In this document: positions 37,406 through 49,679 of the stretch, piece after piece
Layout of the letters: each line of letters opens with the position of its first letter
Position numbering within the stretch: the first letter of the stretch is position 1
Made by a program: the position numbers and the translations under genes
Assembly: GCA_038501195.1 (NCBI GenBank)
Contig: JBBPUQ010000009.1
Location: 2,790,001 to 2,854,000, forward strand
From: Nemania diffusa
Taxonomy: Eukaryota; Ascomycota; Sordariomycetes; Xylariales; Xylariaceae
Reading direction: 5' to 3'
Length of the DNA stretch: 64,000 nt
The notes under the pieces: model-generated
Database searches by the model: none
What the model was told of the DNA's origin: nothing
Seen by the model: the letters and a program-made list of their open reading frames with translations, nothing else

Positions 37406-38439
37406 TTCTAGGTTCAAGGTGCGTTGTTCAGTATCGCATTTGTTTTTGCAGGGAGCTGTTGGGATATAAATTGTAGGAACCAGGGTTTCAGGGGGGGGCG
37501 TACAAACTTTCCAGAATCAAGTAATTACCTATAGTCTAAACTGATTTACTTTGTGCCTGGATATCTAAACTATTTCAGTATGCTTTTATCGCGAGTTCTT
37601 AGAATCGTTGTGCTACTGCTATATTCTCCCCTCTAGTTATAAAACGAGAGGTACAATATTATGGCGTATGGCGTGTCACACAGTAGTTTTTATTCGGCTA
37701 AAAAGTATCCAGTGCTTCTAGCCATGTGATAATTACAGCCCCTTGCCTCCTGGTGCAGGATTGGTTCACTTAGTTGATCCCCTCCATTTTATTAACCCTC
37801 ATCATCATTAGCCTAAGTCGGGGAAGAGCGTAGCAAGGCCTTTCATTCTTCACCATCTCACTTTTTCAAACCAGTTTGATAGCGGGAGATAAAAACTTTC
37901 GCGTTGTTAGTCAAAAGCATTTAATGCTTGGAATAAGACAATTTAAGAATCTCTGAAAAGTATGCTGATTTTATGATGTGCTAAAACCAAAACACTAAAT
38001 AATAAATGTATTTGTAACACAAATGAGTCCTAGGGAGAGGAGAATCAGGCTAGACAAGGCTTGTATTCAAACTGTACGACGGATACGTCTCAGGATAGCC
38101 TCATAATTACCACTCATTTCAAGTCAAGCTACATTACATCTCTGAAGCAATCAAAAATATGTTAAGTGACCAGTTATTAGTTTTACCAACTGAACGCCCT
38201 TAGGAAGCCATTCGCTCTGATGCAATCGTTCGTCAACAAACACCGAACTGCTCAAATTTTGTAGGATAGCGAGGTTGAGTTCATTAACCTATCCTCCCCA
38301 TATATAAGTAGCTAGTCTGACTTGCCTAAGTGATCCCCTTTTACACGCAGACCATACAGAACAAAGCGCGAAGCAGACACATCACAAAACAAAAAACACA
38401 GAACTCTTCATTTCATTTCATCCTCGGGTGGCTGACAAC
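37406..38439. other. Intergenic region upstream of the effector-like gene
   Basis: About 1 kb without gene; ordinary composition. Holds the promoter of the Ecp2-like gene, with a TATA box at 38301. Confidence 0.45.
38301..38308 (+). promoter_or_regulatory. TATA box of the Ecp2-like gene
   Basis: TATATAAG, 139 nt before the ATG at 38440; the leader between them contains CA-rich sequence (ACACATCACAAAACAAAAAA) typical of fungal 5' UTRs. Confidence 0.5.
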
Positions 38440-38994
38440 ATGCGCATTACTTCATCCTTTACTACTTTAGCCCTTGGCTTTGTTGCCCGAGCCGCCGGAG
38501 AATGGGCCTGGGCCCTCGGGACGGTGGGCTATTTCCAGGCCAATAACTGCGGCGACTCATCATTCAACATCGAAAAATCATCGGAGTCACCTCTCAAGGC
38601 AGATTGCGAAGAGCTGTTTAAATGGTTCAACGACGACAGAGGGGGCGCTACCCAGTTTTTTGTGAGGGACAACGGGGAGGCGCAAACCGCCGCAAACGAC
38701 GACTCGCATTACTTTGAGATTGGGCTTCGCGGCACCTGCGGTTTGGCCGCCATGGCTATCGACGGTGGAGCCGACCCAGTGGTGATCTCGTATGGGGATA
38801 CTGCCGACATCGTTCGCGACGCCATAGATCATCACTCTACCGGTGACAACGTCCGAGTTTCCGGAGAGATGGAATGCACGGGCACGCCTGACATCATCAA
38901 AGTATTGGATCCGGGAAAGCAGGCACGTGCCCAGAAGGTATCGTGGCAGATCTACAAGCCGGGCGACAATAGTCTAAAAGTCAGAGAATATTAA
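38440..38994 (+). CDS. Secreted Ecp2/Hce2-like effector candidate
   Basis: Single exon, 184 residues. The ATG at 38440 is preferred over the in-frame GTG at 38428 because it starts a good signal peptide (MRITSSFTTLALGFVARA, cut near residue 18-20). The mature part has exactly four cysteines, at 37, 56, 100 and 146, in the Hce2 pattern: CGDSSF...SPLKADCEELF...GTCGLA...ISYGDTADIVRDAI...VSGEMEC. The last match is the usual xxGxxD-I-xxxI-x-G-x-x-x-C ending of the Ecp2 domain. Family members are secreted by plant-associated fungi and some induce host necrosis or are recognised by plants; many others occur in saprotrophs as putative antagonism proteins. The gene is only about 370 bp from a foldback element and 1.3 kb from the A+T block. 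Confidence 0.82.
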   Translation: MRITSSFTTLALGFVARAAGEWAWALGTVGYFQANNCGDSSFNIEKSSESPLKADCEELFKWFNDDRGGATQFFVRDNGEAQTAANDDSHYFEIGLRGTCGLAAMAIDGGADPVVISYGDTADIVRDAIDHHSTGDNVRVSGEMECTGTPDIIKVLDPGKQARAQKVSWQIYKPGDNSLKVREY

Positions 38995-39360
38995 CCACTG
39001 CCCTTCGCACCTGGCCTGTCACGGCTCCCAGCCCTAGAGGCTGTCTATCTAGTGTGTGTGGCTTTAGATAGTATGGCCAGGTTATGGTATAGCTAAGTAC
39101 CTAGGTTATGAGGCTTGTTGTATGGCCCCTGAGAACCCGTCACAGTGTTTACTACGACACACCTCAGGGACACAGCAGGAGATGCTCTGATAACAATACA
39201 AAATAATACACCCTCAATTGACTGGCTCCCTCATTAAACTATGATTCTTGCATGGCAGGTGATCTGTGAGTTGATTTATTATAGTCGTTTAAAGTTAGTG
39301 ACTTTGGGTGAAAAAAGTGGCCGGTTAAGGGGGGTAGCGCTAGCAGGGTGAGGGGACGGT

Positions 39361-40089
39361 GGGCCATATGTACATATACCGACAAACCTATTTTGTTTTT
39401 ACTTCTCCGTTTTTAAAAGCAAAAATACCAACAGTAAGCTATTAATATTACAAATTACCTCTTTATAAAAAAAATTAAACATAACATTTAATATAATTAT
39501 AGTCGTATGTATATAAATAAATTAATTATATAATTAACTAGGCTGACTGATATAACTGGCATAACTAACCTGATTGATTTGGTTGACCTAACTAGACCTG
39601 ATTGCACTGACTGACCTGACTGACCTGACTGACCTGACTGACCTGACTGACCTGACCGACCTGACCGACCGTTGATTTGATTAACCTAACTAGACCTGAC
39701 TTGACTGACCTAACTGCTTAACTGACCTATTATTAACTTAAATAAACTTCAATTAATTATTTCAGTTAATTGTGTTAGGTTGGTCAATCAGGTCAATCAG
39801 GTCAATTAGGCCAATTAGGTCGGTCAGGTCGGTCAGGTCAGTTAGGTCAGTTAGGTCAGTTAGGTCAGTCAGTGCAATCAGGTCTAGTTAGGTCAACCAA
39901 ATCAACCAGGTCAGTTATACCAGTTATATCAGTTAGCATAATTGATTATTTAAATAATTAAAATAATAAGTAATATTAATAGCTTATTATTTCAAAGTGT
40001 TAGCTCACTGTATATTTTTTTAAAAAACTGAAAACTAAAAACAGAAAGTGGAAAAGAAATAGTTTTGTCGGTGTATGTACGTATAGCCC
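39361..40089. mobile_element. Foldback (long inverted repeat) element with 9-bp repeat arms
   Basis: The two halves are reverse complements over about 300 bp each. The outer ends, GGGCCATATGTACATATACC on the left and GGGCTATACGTACATACACC read inward from the right, differ only by C/T changes, and CGACAAA follows both. Towards the centre both arms contain tandem 9-mers (CTGACTGAC/GGTCAGTTA type, about 39605-39670 and 39815-39870), flanked by GGTTGACCTAACTAGACCTG on both arms. The centre near 39750-39760 is A+T-rich. No coding capacity and no clear target-site duplication. Non-autonomous DNA transposon of foldback/MITE type. Confidence 0.85.
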
Positions 40090-41279
40090 TCCCTATGAGG
40101 CACTCTTGCCGACAACATGTGTACCCAGAATACGCTGTACGCCACCGCAAATGCACTCGACGTAACAGTCTAAGTGACCTATAGATCAGGCAACCAACAG
40201 GTCTATAGTGTTGGATTGGTAACATACATACTGAAGTTTTCTGTTGCATATAATGAGCTTTTGGCGCGGTGGTAAAATCCACCACATAGACCTGTCGGCA
40301 ACAGACCCCCTTAGGTCCTATATCAAACAGTCTGTTTACCTATTAAAAGGATATAACTATAGATTATATATAAAATTTTGACATTATCTTGTTTATAACT
40401 ATGGATATTTATATTAATTTTGGCGATGAACTAAAAAATCGTTTAATCGTGTTAAGCTATAAAATTTGATTGTTCTTTATTAATAAACACTTATATATGC
40501 TGTACCTTTTTTTTTAAATTATTTTTTTTAGCATTTACTGTTAGTGTATATATCTAATTTATATTAAATTGTTTAATAAGCTTTTAGACTTTTTAAAACA
40601 TTATGGAAAAAAAGCCGCTTTTTTAGTGTTGTAGCATTTGTTATAGCAATGTTTAAGCTAGCAGCAGCTGTAACTTTTTATAAAAACAATGTAGTTTTAT
40701 AAGCTATATTAAACAGAGAATTTTTAACTATAAAGAAATAATATATTTTATTATAGCTTATAAAAAAAAAACAACAAGTAAATTTTATATTGCTAGTATT
40801 ATTTAACTTTAAGTTTATAAAAAAGTTTAATGTTACTTTAAAACAAAAATAAGCTAAGATATTATTTTTTAATTTTTTTTAGCTTAAAAAAAAATTAGTA
40901 TTTAAAACTTTAATTTTTGTTTTAGTAAAAATTAAGTACAAAAAAAAAAACTAGCGTAAAATATTTATATTAGTTGTTAAATTATTAAATAGTATAGTTT
41001 TTTCTGTATAAAAAGACTAAAAAGTTTATGTTTAAAAAGTTGTTTAAGTTTTTTTTGACTATTTTAAAACAGTACTTTTTACAAAAGCTTTGTTATTATA
41101 ATATAGAACTTTTAGCAAGTTATTGCTAATACTATTTATATATTTAGATATATTTTTAAATATTGCATTTTTAAAAAAAACAGATATTATTAGCTTAGTT
41201 AATAGTTATATAGCAGTAGTTAAAAGTGCTATAAGTATTATTAATTTATATATTAAAACTTTTATTGTTTTAGTAAAAT

Positions 41280-41530
41280 TTTTAAGTACTATTTTAATTA
41301 AAAAATATAAAAGTTTTTTAAAAAATATTAAACTGTTTGTTAAAGTTTTTAAAAAGTAATAACTTTAAACAAAAGTTTAAACTTTTTATATTTTTTAAAC
41401 TATTATTATTTAAAAATTAAACTTAGTTTTATTAAATATATCGAAAATTTACTATATAGTTATAAGCTTTATTATAAAGTTTAAAAATAAAAAAATTTAG
41501 CAAAAATTGTTTAAATATATTTAAAATATT
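41280..41530 (+). repeat. Left terminal inverted repeat
   Basis: Reverse-complement partner of 46595-46865. Landmark: TTTAAACAAAAGTTTAAACT near 41364-41383, identical in both arms. Confidence 0.6.
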
Positions 41531-44500
41531 AACAAAATTTATATAGCAAATTTTATTAAAACTTTTAAAAAATAGTATAACTATATTATATTTAACTATT
41601 TAATATAGTTATATATATTAAGCAGAAAAAAATATTACATATAAAATATTATTAAAAAAAAATATAAACTTAAACAAATATTAAACTAGTTTTAATAAAA
41701 CTTTTAAAATAAAATTTAAAATAAACAAAAAATATTTAACTAGTATTATTTAAAACAATAATTAAGCTTTTTAAACTATATAAAACTAGTATATTTTTAT
41801 ATTTAATAAAAAAAAAGCTACAAGTTAAACAGTATTATTTTAAATGTTAAAAGTAGTACTTAAATAAATATTATACAAAAAAAAAGCGCTATTACAACTG
41901 CAACGAAGTTTTTAGTTCTAAATATAGCATACTATATATTTAAAACTTCTAATGTATAAACTGTTATAAATTTGCTATATCAAACTACAAAAACTATTTA
42001 ATTAAGCTTGTAAAAAAATATAAACATATAGTTTATTTAATAAAAAAAAAGCTAGCTATTATTTAATATATAAACGGTATATTTTATAAAAAAATATATT
42101 TAAAAAAGTTTTAAAATATATTTATAAAAACAACTGTTTACAAATAAGCTATAATAGCTATTTTACTAATTAAAGTAACAACATTAATTTTAGTTTAAAT
42201 AACTAAAACATTATTAGCTTTTGTAGTAGTAATATTTATTAAAAACTTTTTTTAAGTTTTAAATTTTAACTTTTTTGTTTTAACAAAAAATAAAAAAATA
42301 AAACTTAAAATTATAGTAGTATTATTAATATAGCATATATAAGCTATTAGTTTATAGTATAGTATAAAGCTATATATATAGTTTAATAGCGCTTATAGTA
42401 AATAAAAACAAAATATTAAATATAAAAACAAAAAAAACACTTAAAGTTTAAACAATAATAGCAAGTTTAACAAAATAAAATATAAAATTAAGTTTATTAA
42501 GTTTAATAAAACTATAAACAATAGTTTAAAAATATAAGTTTTTAAAAACAGCTGTTTAAAATAAAACTAAATAAACTTTAACTATATTTATATTTATATT
42601 TATAACAAAGTTATAGCTATAGAAATAATAAATTAATAAATGTTTTAAACGCTGTTAAAAATGCAAAAAACTTGCTGCTTTTAAAATTATATAAACAAAC
42701 TATATTAGATTAGCTAATGTAATTAGTATGTTTTTGTAGCTATATTATTTATAAAATATTAATATAGTTTTTATTTAAAAGCTTTAGTATAAATATAATA
42801 AAAAAAATAAACTAGTTAATTATTTACACTATATATTATATATGTTTATAAATAGCTAAAAAAAAAAAAAAAAATATTTTTAAGTAATAATATATATATA
42901 AAAAACGCTATTTTTATATATAAAATAAGTATAACTTAAGTTTATTAAAAATATAATATAAATATTAGTTAATAATATTATAACAATAAATATATACTAA
43001 TAATTAAAAAAGCTTATAAAGTTTAATATTATAATTTATATTTTTATAAAATATAATTTGCTGTTTAAATATATAGTAAACAAAAATATAAACATTAAAA
43101 ATATAGTTTAGTAATTTAAAGTATTAAACTATTTTAATAAAAACAAAAATATTTTAAAATAAGCAAATATTTATAACTTTATATTTATAAGCGAAATAAA
43201 TATGTTAATTTATAAAAACAGCAATATATTTAATATTATTTTTTTAAATATTTTATTTGCTATAATAAAAGTTTATAATATATTATACTGTAAAACAAAC
43301 TATGCTATAATATTAACAATTATTTTTATAAAAAAAGATATTTTTTTTAATTAGTTTAAATTAATAGTATTATATTTACAAAAAAAAGCTTATAAAAAAG
43401 CAGTAACAATAAATACTTTAGCTTTTTTATTATTTAATAAAATCTTTTTATTTAATAGTTTAAATATATTAGTTTAAAAAATAGCTGACTTATTAAATAA
43501 TATATTGTTTACAATAAGCAAAAAAAAAAAAAACATAAGCTATAATATTATATAGTAAAACAATATTTGCGTTAAAGCGTTATAAACATTTAAAAATATT
43601 TAAAAAGCTTTTAGTTTTTTTTATTAAAATAAAGTATGTATTTTTAAAGCAGTAATATAACAAACTAAAAAATAATATTAGCAAAAAGTTATAAACTTAG
43701 CTAAAAACAATATTAATATATATAAAATTATAAGCTAATATAAGTTTTAGCTTAATTTGAAGTTGCTTTTGTTAAATATTAACAAAAAAATAATAAAAAA
43801 TGTTACAAATAAAGTATAAATATTATATAATGTTTTATTAAAGTATTTTTTAGTAAAAAATAACTTAAACTATAACTTAGTAAAAAATAATATAGTTTTA
43901 AAAGTATATTTATTTTAAAACTTTTATATTTTAATAAAAAAAGTAAAAATAGTTACAATTAAATTTAAAATTATAGTTTTAAATATTAATTTATATTTAA
44001 TTAAATTTTTTAAATTAATATAAAAATATATTAAAAAATATGTTTAGCAACTGTTTAAAAGCTGTTTTAAAATAAATTATTTTTTAATAATTTATAAAAC
44101 TGTTAAAGTTGTTATTTTTAAAAAATTAAACAAAAAAAACTATATTAACGTAAAGTTTTAGCAATTAATATTACTGCTATTATATTTAAAAAAAAGTTTT
44201 AAAAAGTTTTTTATTAAAAAAATAATATAAATAGCTTTTATATATAAAGTTTTTAGCTTGTTATAAACAAGCACTTTTTTAAAATAATTTATAATAAATT
44301 TTTTAGTATATATAATATATAATATAAAACATGTTTTTAAAAATAGTATAGTAGCTACGTTAGTAATAATAAATATTTAAAAAGCTTTTAATGTAATATT
44401 AATTAAAAAGCTATTATTATGTTTAAAGTAATAAAAGTAGCTAATTTTAATAATTGATTTTATTTGCTTTTTTTTATATAAAAAAGCTATTAAAATAAAG

Positions 44501-46594
44501 CTAAAAAACTATATAATAGAACTTTTTTTTTTAAAGTGCAGGTTTTTTTAGAAATTTTTAGTATTTTTGATTCTTTTTTTTTTATATATAGCTAAATTAT
44601 TTTTAATAAATATTAAAAAAAAATATAATTATGTTAACAATTTAGAAATAGTAAATATTAATAGCTGTTTATTTAATATTATTATTATAGCAAGCTATAA
44701 TATAGCATAAGTTTTTAAATAAAAATAAAACAATAAAATAAAATTTAAGTTAAAAAAAACTAAGTTTATTTATTTTTTTTGAGCTAAAAATATAAAAAAA
44801 GTATTTATAATAAAACTTTTAAACTTTAATTATAAAGTTAAATAAGTAAAAAAATTAATATTTAAATAGCTAAAAATATAGTTTAATTAAAAACTAATAT
44901 TTTGTTAGTATATAAAAAAATAAACAGTAGCTATATTTAATATAGCTAAATATATAAAAAGTTTTATTAATATAGTATATAGTTTTTTAGCTAAAATAGT
45001 TTATAAAGCTATAATTATATATATTTTATTTATAGCTATATATAGTACTAAAGCTTAATATTTTAGCTTTATAAAACTTTTTATTAATAAAGCTTAGTTT
45101 TAAAGTAAAAAAGTAAGTATAAAAATTTAAAAATATTTAAAAAATATAAAATAAGTACTAAAAATAGCAATAAAAGCAGTGTTGCTAATATAAAAAACTA
45201 TTTTAAGTAAAACTTTATATTAAAATATAAAACTATTTATAGCAGAAATAGTATTTAAAGCTTGTAAAATATATATAGCATTTAAAATTAAAGTAATAAA
45301 TAACTATTATTTATTTGCTAAAAAAACTGACTTTATATTTATTACTAGAAAAAAAAGTGCTAGTAGTTTTTAAAAAGTTAAAATAAAGCTATAAGTAACA
45401 GCAATTTTGTTACTGAGCTTTTTACGCTTAAAACTACTGATTTTTTAGTATATATAAAAATCAAAAGATTTTATTGTAATTGTTTTAAAAAAAAAAACTG
45501 CAAAAGTTTTTATAATATAGTAAAAAATAGTTTTTAATATTTATATTTTGCTATTTTTAAATAGTTTAAAGTTTAAAAAATTTATAGTAAAATATAAATA
45601 TGTTATTTATAAAGTTAATAAGTTTATTGTTTAAAAAAAAAAGCGTTTTAATATTGTTAAAATATTTAATAATAAAGCAAAAAATATAAAGTATAGTTTA
45701 AAATATATAGTAAAAATAGTATAAAAAAATTTTATTTATATATATATAAACAATATTTTTGTTATATAAAGCTTTTGTAAAAAATTTATAAATAGTTTTT
45801 AAAACGCTTTTTTAAAATTTTAAAGTATAACTAATATTTTAAAAGTTTATATTTATTAAGTTTTAAGCTATAAAAGTATAAAAAGCAATAAAATAGCAAA
45901 TAAGCTAGTTAAAAAAAAATTATGATTTTTTTTAATAAATTTGCTAGCTATGTTAACTAAAGTAAAAAAAATTATAAAACTACTTTTTAAAAAAAGATTT
46001 ACGAAGTAATAAAAAGTTAAAATATTATTTATATATATAAAACTAAGTTTGAAAATTTAATTTAAGTATTTATTAAAACTATAAAATATTTAATATAAAA
46101 ATATATATTAATTATTAATAAATAAATTAAGCTATAAAAACTTTAATTAATATTACAAAAAGTTTAATTATAATAATATATATAACTGTATATATAGTAA
46201 AATTAAAACATTAAAATATTTTATATACTGTTAAAAAGTTAAAACATATAAAAACTATTAATTATATTTAAAACTATTATATAAAATTTTAGCTAAATAT
46301 TAGTTTAAGCTAATTGTTAATTTAATTAGTTTTTATAAATTTTTAAAAGTAATAAATTTTTATAAAAAAATCTATTTTTAAGTATTATTTTGAAAAAAAA
46401 ACCTAGTAGTATTAAATTAGCAAAAAAGCCAAGTTTTATTAATAAATTAGCAATTATAATTAATAAAGCTAAATTATTTATATAAGTGTAAAATTATTTA
46501 TAGCTAATAAAATATAATATTTAATCTGTTTATATTTATATTTACTTTTATTTCTAAAGCTAATAATATATTTAATATTAATAAACTATATTTT

Positions 46595-46865
46595 AAATAC
46601 TTTAATAAAAAATAAATTTTTATGTTTAAATTTTTGCTAGATTTTTTTATTTTTAAGCTTTATAGTAAAGTTTGTAGCTATATAATAGATTTTTAATATA
46701 TTTAATAAAGTTAAATTTTAGTTTTTAAAAAATAATAGCAGTTTAAAAAGTATAAAAAGTTTAAACTTTTGTTTAAAGTTGTTGCTTTTTAAAAACTTTA
46801 ATAAATAGTTTAATATTTTTTAAAAAGCTTTTATATTAAAATAAAACACTTAAAATGCTAATTTA
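46595..46865 (-). repeat. Right terminal inverted repeat
   Basis: Partner of 41280-41530. It has kept more C/G than the left arm at several aligned positions, so the left arm seems the more heavily mutated one. Confidence 0.6.
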
Positions 46866-47279
46866 GAGTTTACTTTTATATATACTAATATATTTATTTT
46901 TTTTTTTTTTGTTTAGTTATATGTTTTTAATTATAATTTTAATTTATTACTTTTTGAAACTGCAGCTTTTGCTACAAAGCTTATATGCTGATTTAACTTA
47001 AAGCTACTGCAGTTTAATAATACTGTTTTATAAAGGTTTAAAATTTTATAGATAACATTGTTAATAATATTTAGTTTTATTTTTTTTTTTATATTTAAAT
47101 TTTTGCTTGCACTTTTATAAAAAGTTTAATTTTAATTATATAATATTAAATATAAGTTTAAAAAGCAGAGCTAATAAATATAGTTTAACTGTTATATATG
47201 CTTTTATAGTTTGATTTGTAAAATATTTTATATATTAAAATATTTTTCTATAAGTAGAAATAAATAGTAAAGATAGCTT

Positions 47280-48405
47280 TTACACGCCGTAAACCCCTAG
47301 GGAGGTATAGAGGCTATAGAGCCTCTCCCCGGCGTTAATGGTACTAACCAACCAACCAACCAACTCACATATGCTGCCGGATGGCGAAGACCAGCATGCC
47401 TTTTCGTCCAACGACGCAGCTCGGAATTGTTGTCGCAAAAGGTCGAGAGTCTGCTTGTACCCACTATAACAGGTAACTTCGTCTCCTTTCTTGAATGAAA
47501 TGCCGCTCTCACCTCCGTCTACATCGCACCGTGCGCGCAAGACGAAGTGGTGAGCTACCGGATCCGTTTCCAGTTCCCCCCGAATGTCCCAGTCTTCGTG
47601 GCGATACCAGTCCACCCCGGCAACGCGGTTTGAATGTACGAAGCCATTTCGAATGAACCTCTCGAAGAGGCCGGATTCGTCGTGGTAGGATTGCCACACT
47701 AACTCTGGATTCTGTTGGCAGTCGACCCCGATGAGCATCGCATCGTGAGGCCCTAGGATGTCGCACCATTGTTGAAGGTACCGAATGGCGCGGTCGAGTC
47801 TGTCGTTGGCGAAGATAGACCCGAGAGAGAGATACACCTTTGGGCCCGAGATATTCTTGGCCCATTCAAGTCCGTCCTCAAAAGTGCCCCAGAGTCCAGT
47901 GCATTTAACATGCTTGAGCGAGGATTCAAGGCCTTCAACACTGCTTCTCACCGCCTCAAAGGATAGATCTAGGCAGTAATAAGTGATGGTCTTGCCGCTG
48001 ATCTCTAGCTGTTCCAATATCGGCTTAACCTTCCTTACGTCTCTGGCGGCGAAGTGTCAGTAATAGCTCGATGCGAATATATGGAAAGTAGATTCTAGAA
48101 ACAAACACATACCCACAGCCTAGGTCAACAATGGTACAATTGTCAGGGATGAACTCTTGGATATCTGAACCGTATTTTTCTAGCGTCTCAATCTCATCTC
48201 GCGTTTGATAGTAATCTGGAAGGCGGTTGATCTCACGCCAAAGCCGCAACCCGTTATTGTCTGAGAAAAAAATATCTGGTAAGAAATGCCGACCTTCTGA
48301 GTCCAAGCTGATCATTTTTGTCGCGATACTACGTAAGAGCCTATCCTTCATCCTGCTACCGCCGATGTCAATGACGGGCAGGCTTTGTTGGTTAGTATTT
48401 TGCAT
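47280..48405 (-). CDS. EasF/EgtD-like histidine-specific N-methyltransferase family protein
   Basis: SAM-dependent methyltransferase of the family that contains 4-dimethylallyltryptophan N-methyltransferase (EasF) and the EgtD-type histidine trimethyltransferase domain. Exons 48113-48405 and 47280-48042 join in frame to 351 residues. The start MQNTNQQSLPVIDIGGS matches the usual family N-terminus; an upstream in-frame ATG (48594) would add 63 residues without family character. Visible motifs are DIFFSDNNGLRLWREI, DYYQTRDEIETL, the SAM loop VDLGCGDVRKV (restored by the splice) and YYCLDLSFEAV. A small amino-acid-derived amine is the likely substrate. The C-terminus looks abnormal: after CWSSPSGSICEL the frame runs through a (TTGG)n microsatellite into 25 unrelated residues and stops exactly at the edge of the A+T block, so the natural end may have been altered. 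Confidence 0.85.
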
Positions 48406-49679
48406 GGTTTGAAAATCTGCAGACTGTCGTCGTTTTGAGGCCTGGAAATTACCGTTATGAATATCAGGATACTTTGAAGTTCGAGGAGAACTACAGGTCC
48501 GGTTGAGAAAGGTAAAAGTAGGCCTAGGCGTCTTCATATAGTGCTCTAGGAGGCTAAGGCTCTGCTGTGAGAAGATAGCAGCTAGTGAAAGCATATGATG
48601 ATCTCAACGAGGCTTTGAGTGGGGTTATCATGATTGAGCGAAATCATGATATCTTGGGGATGCTGGACGCCCGATTTGGGCCATCCTCTATCTGCCGCAA
48701 ATCGGAAGTCTCAAAATGTGTCAAGGGGTTCGATGGCGTTTATGCAGCTTGTTGCTTTCTTTAGATTTGCTAGAGGATATGAGAGTTCAGGCAGCCAAGG
48801 TTTTCCTAGCCTGCCTTGAAAATTTGCACACATTACTTTAAGGCATCGGTAGGCTACAGCCTGCATAAATAAACTATCTAACATCAGTCAATACATGCTC
48901 CTACTCCTTGATTCTCCCAATGACACCGTGAGATTAACATGAGTTGGACCGGGGTAACTAAAAGTCGGGGTCAAAGACTTATTGAAGCGCGAGCATCACG
49001 ATAATGTCAGTGACTATTACTAACATACACAGGTGCTCATATCTCCTCGTCCTATAATATTATGCGCTGCAGGATTGAGAAATGGCTTATCGACCAATAG
49101 CAGTAACAAATGATGATTCTAGTTTTGCTTTTGGCCTGCGAGGTGGTGGTAGGAACGCTGAAGCCTTATCTAAACGTGGGGGTTAGATTCAGGCCGGTTC
49201 GATGTAAATCGAAAGAATGATGCGTGGATGAGATAACACTTAGGGGATTAAGGATTCAGGTTAACAGCAAGAAGTAAAAAAGCTTGAAAATTAAAAGACA
49301 ATAAGCTAAAATGAAAATACAAATCCAATCAAAGGTAAAAAGCAATGAAATTTTGATATAAATGAGTTAATTTAATATCTATAAATTGAATGCATAATTA
49401 AACTATTATGAAACTTTTATAATAAATAGTTCATTTAAAATTATATATATATAATATATCGCTATATATATAATCTATCGCTATATATATAATATATCGC
49501 TATATATATAATCTATCACTATATATATGTTAAATATTAACATAAATTAATTTATATTTAAATAAAATAACATAACATCGTAACATAATAACCTATAACT
49601 GTATAGCGTTTAACTAAGAGGTGGTATTTATTAAAACAGCCCAACCTAGTCATGACTGTCACAATAGTCACATTTTCCT
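48406..49679. other. Intergenic region, about 1.3 kb
   Basis: No gene seen. Ordinary composition up to about 49.26 kb, then A+T-rich with the 19-bp tandem repeat at 49451-49530. Confidence 0.4.
49451..49530. repeat. 19-bp A+T tandem repeat, alternating units
   Basis: Three full copies of CGCTATATATATAATCTAT / CGCTATATATATAATATAT with partial copies on both sides. Units alternate CTAT/ATAT at the end, so the higher-order period is 38 bp. Confidence 0.85.

Larger units (their letters stand above)
41280..46865. mobile_element. Degraded ~5.6-kb element with ~250-bp terminal inverted repeats
   Basis: 41356-41400 and the reverse complement of 46741-46785 agree at 42 of 45 positions, and all three differences are C/T changes in CpA/TpA or similar context. 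Similarity continues outward to about 41280/46865 and inward to about 41530/46595, with occasional short gaps. The interior is too mutated to classify; at about 41880-42000 a frame with closely spaced Cys/Asn codons might be a zinc-knuckle remnant. Long terminal inverted repeats suggest a DNA transposon (for example Mutator-like), but two inverted copies of another repeat could look the same. Confidence 0.6.
40320..47279. other. A+T-rich, RIP-type block of degraded mobile DNA
   Basis: About 7 kb with very few G or C, long A/T runs and no open frame beyond 78 codons. CpA is largely replaced by TpA; the remaining C and G are mostly in GC/AGC contexts. The edges are sharp: at about 40.32 kb on the left, and on the right exactly where the methyltransferase stop codon lies. 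A traceable inverted-repeat element (41.28-46.86 kb) fills most of it. No gene can be supported inside. Confidence 0.9.

Noticed and set aside
41123..41359. 78-codon open frame inside the A+T block
   Set aside because: Only Ile/Leu/Lys/Phe-rich translation expected from A+T DNA; overlaps the terminal inverted repeat.
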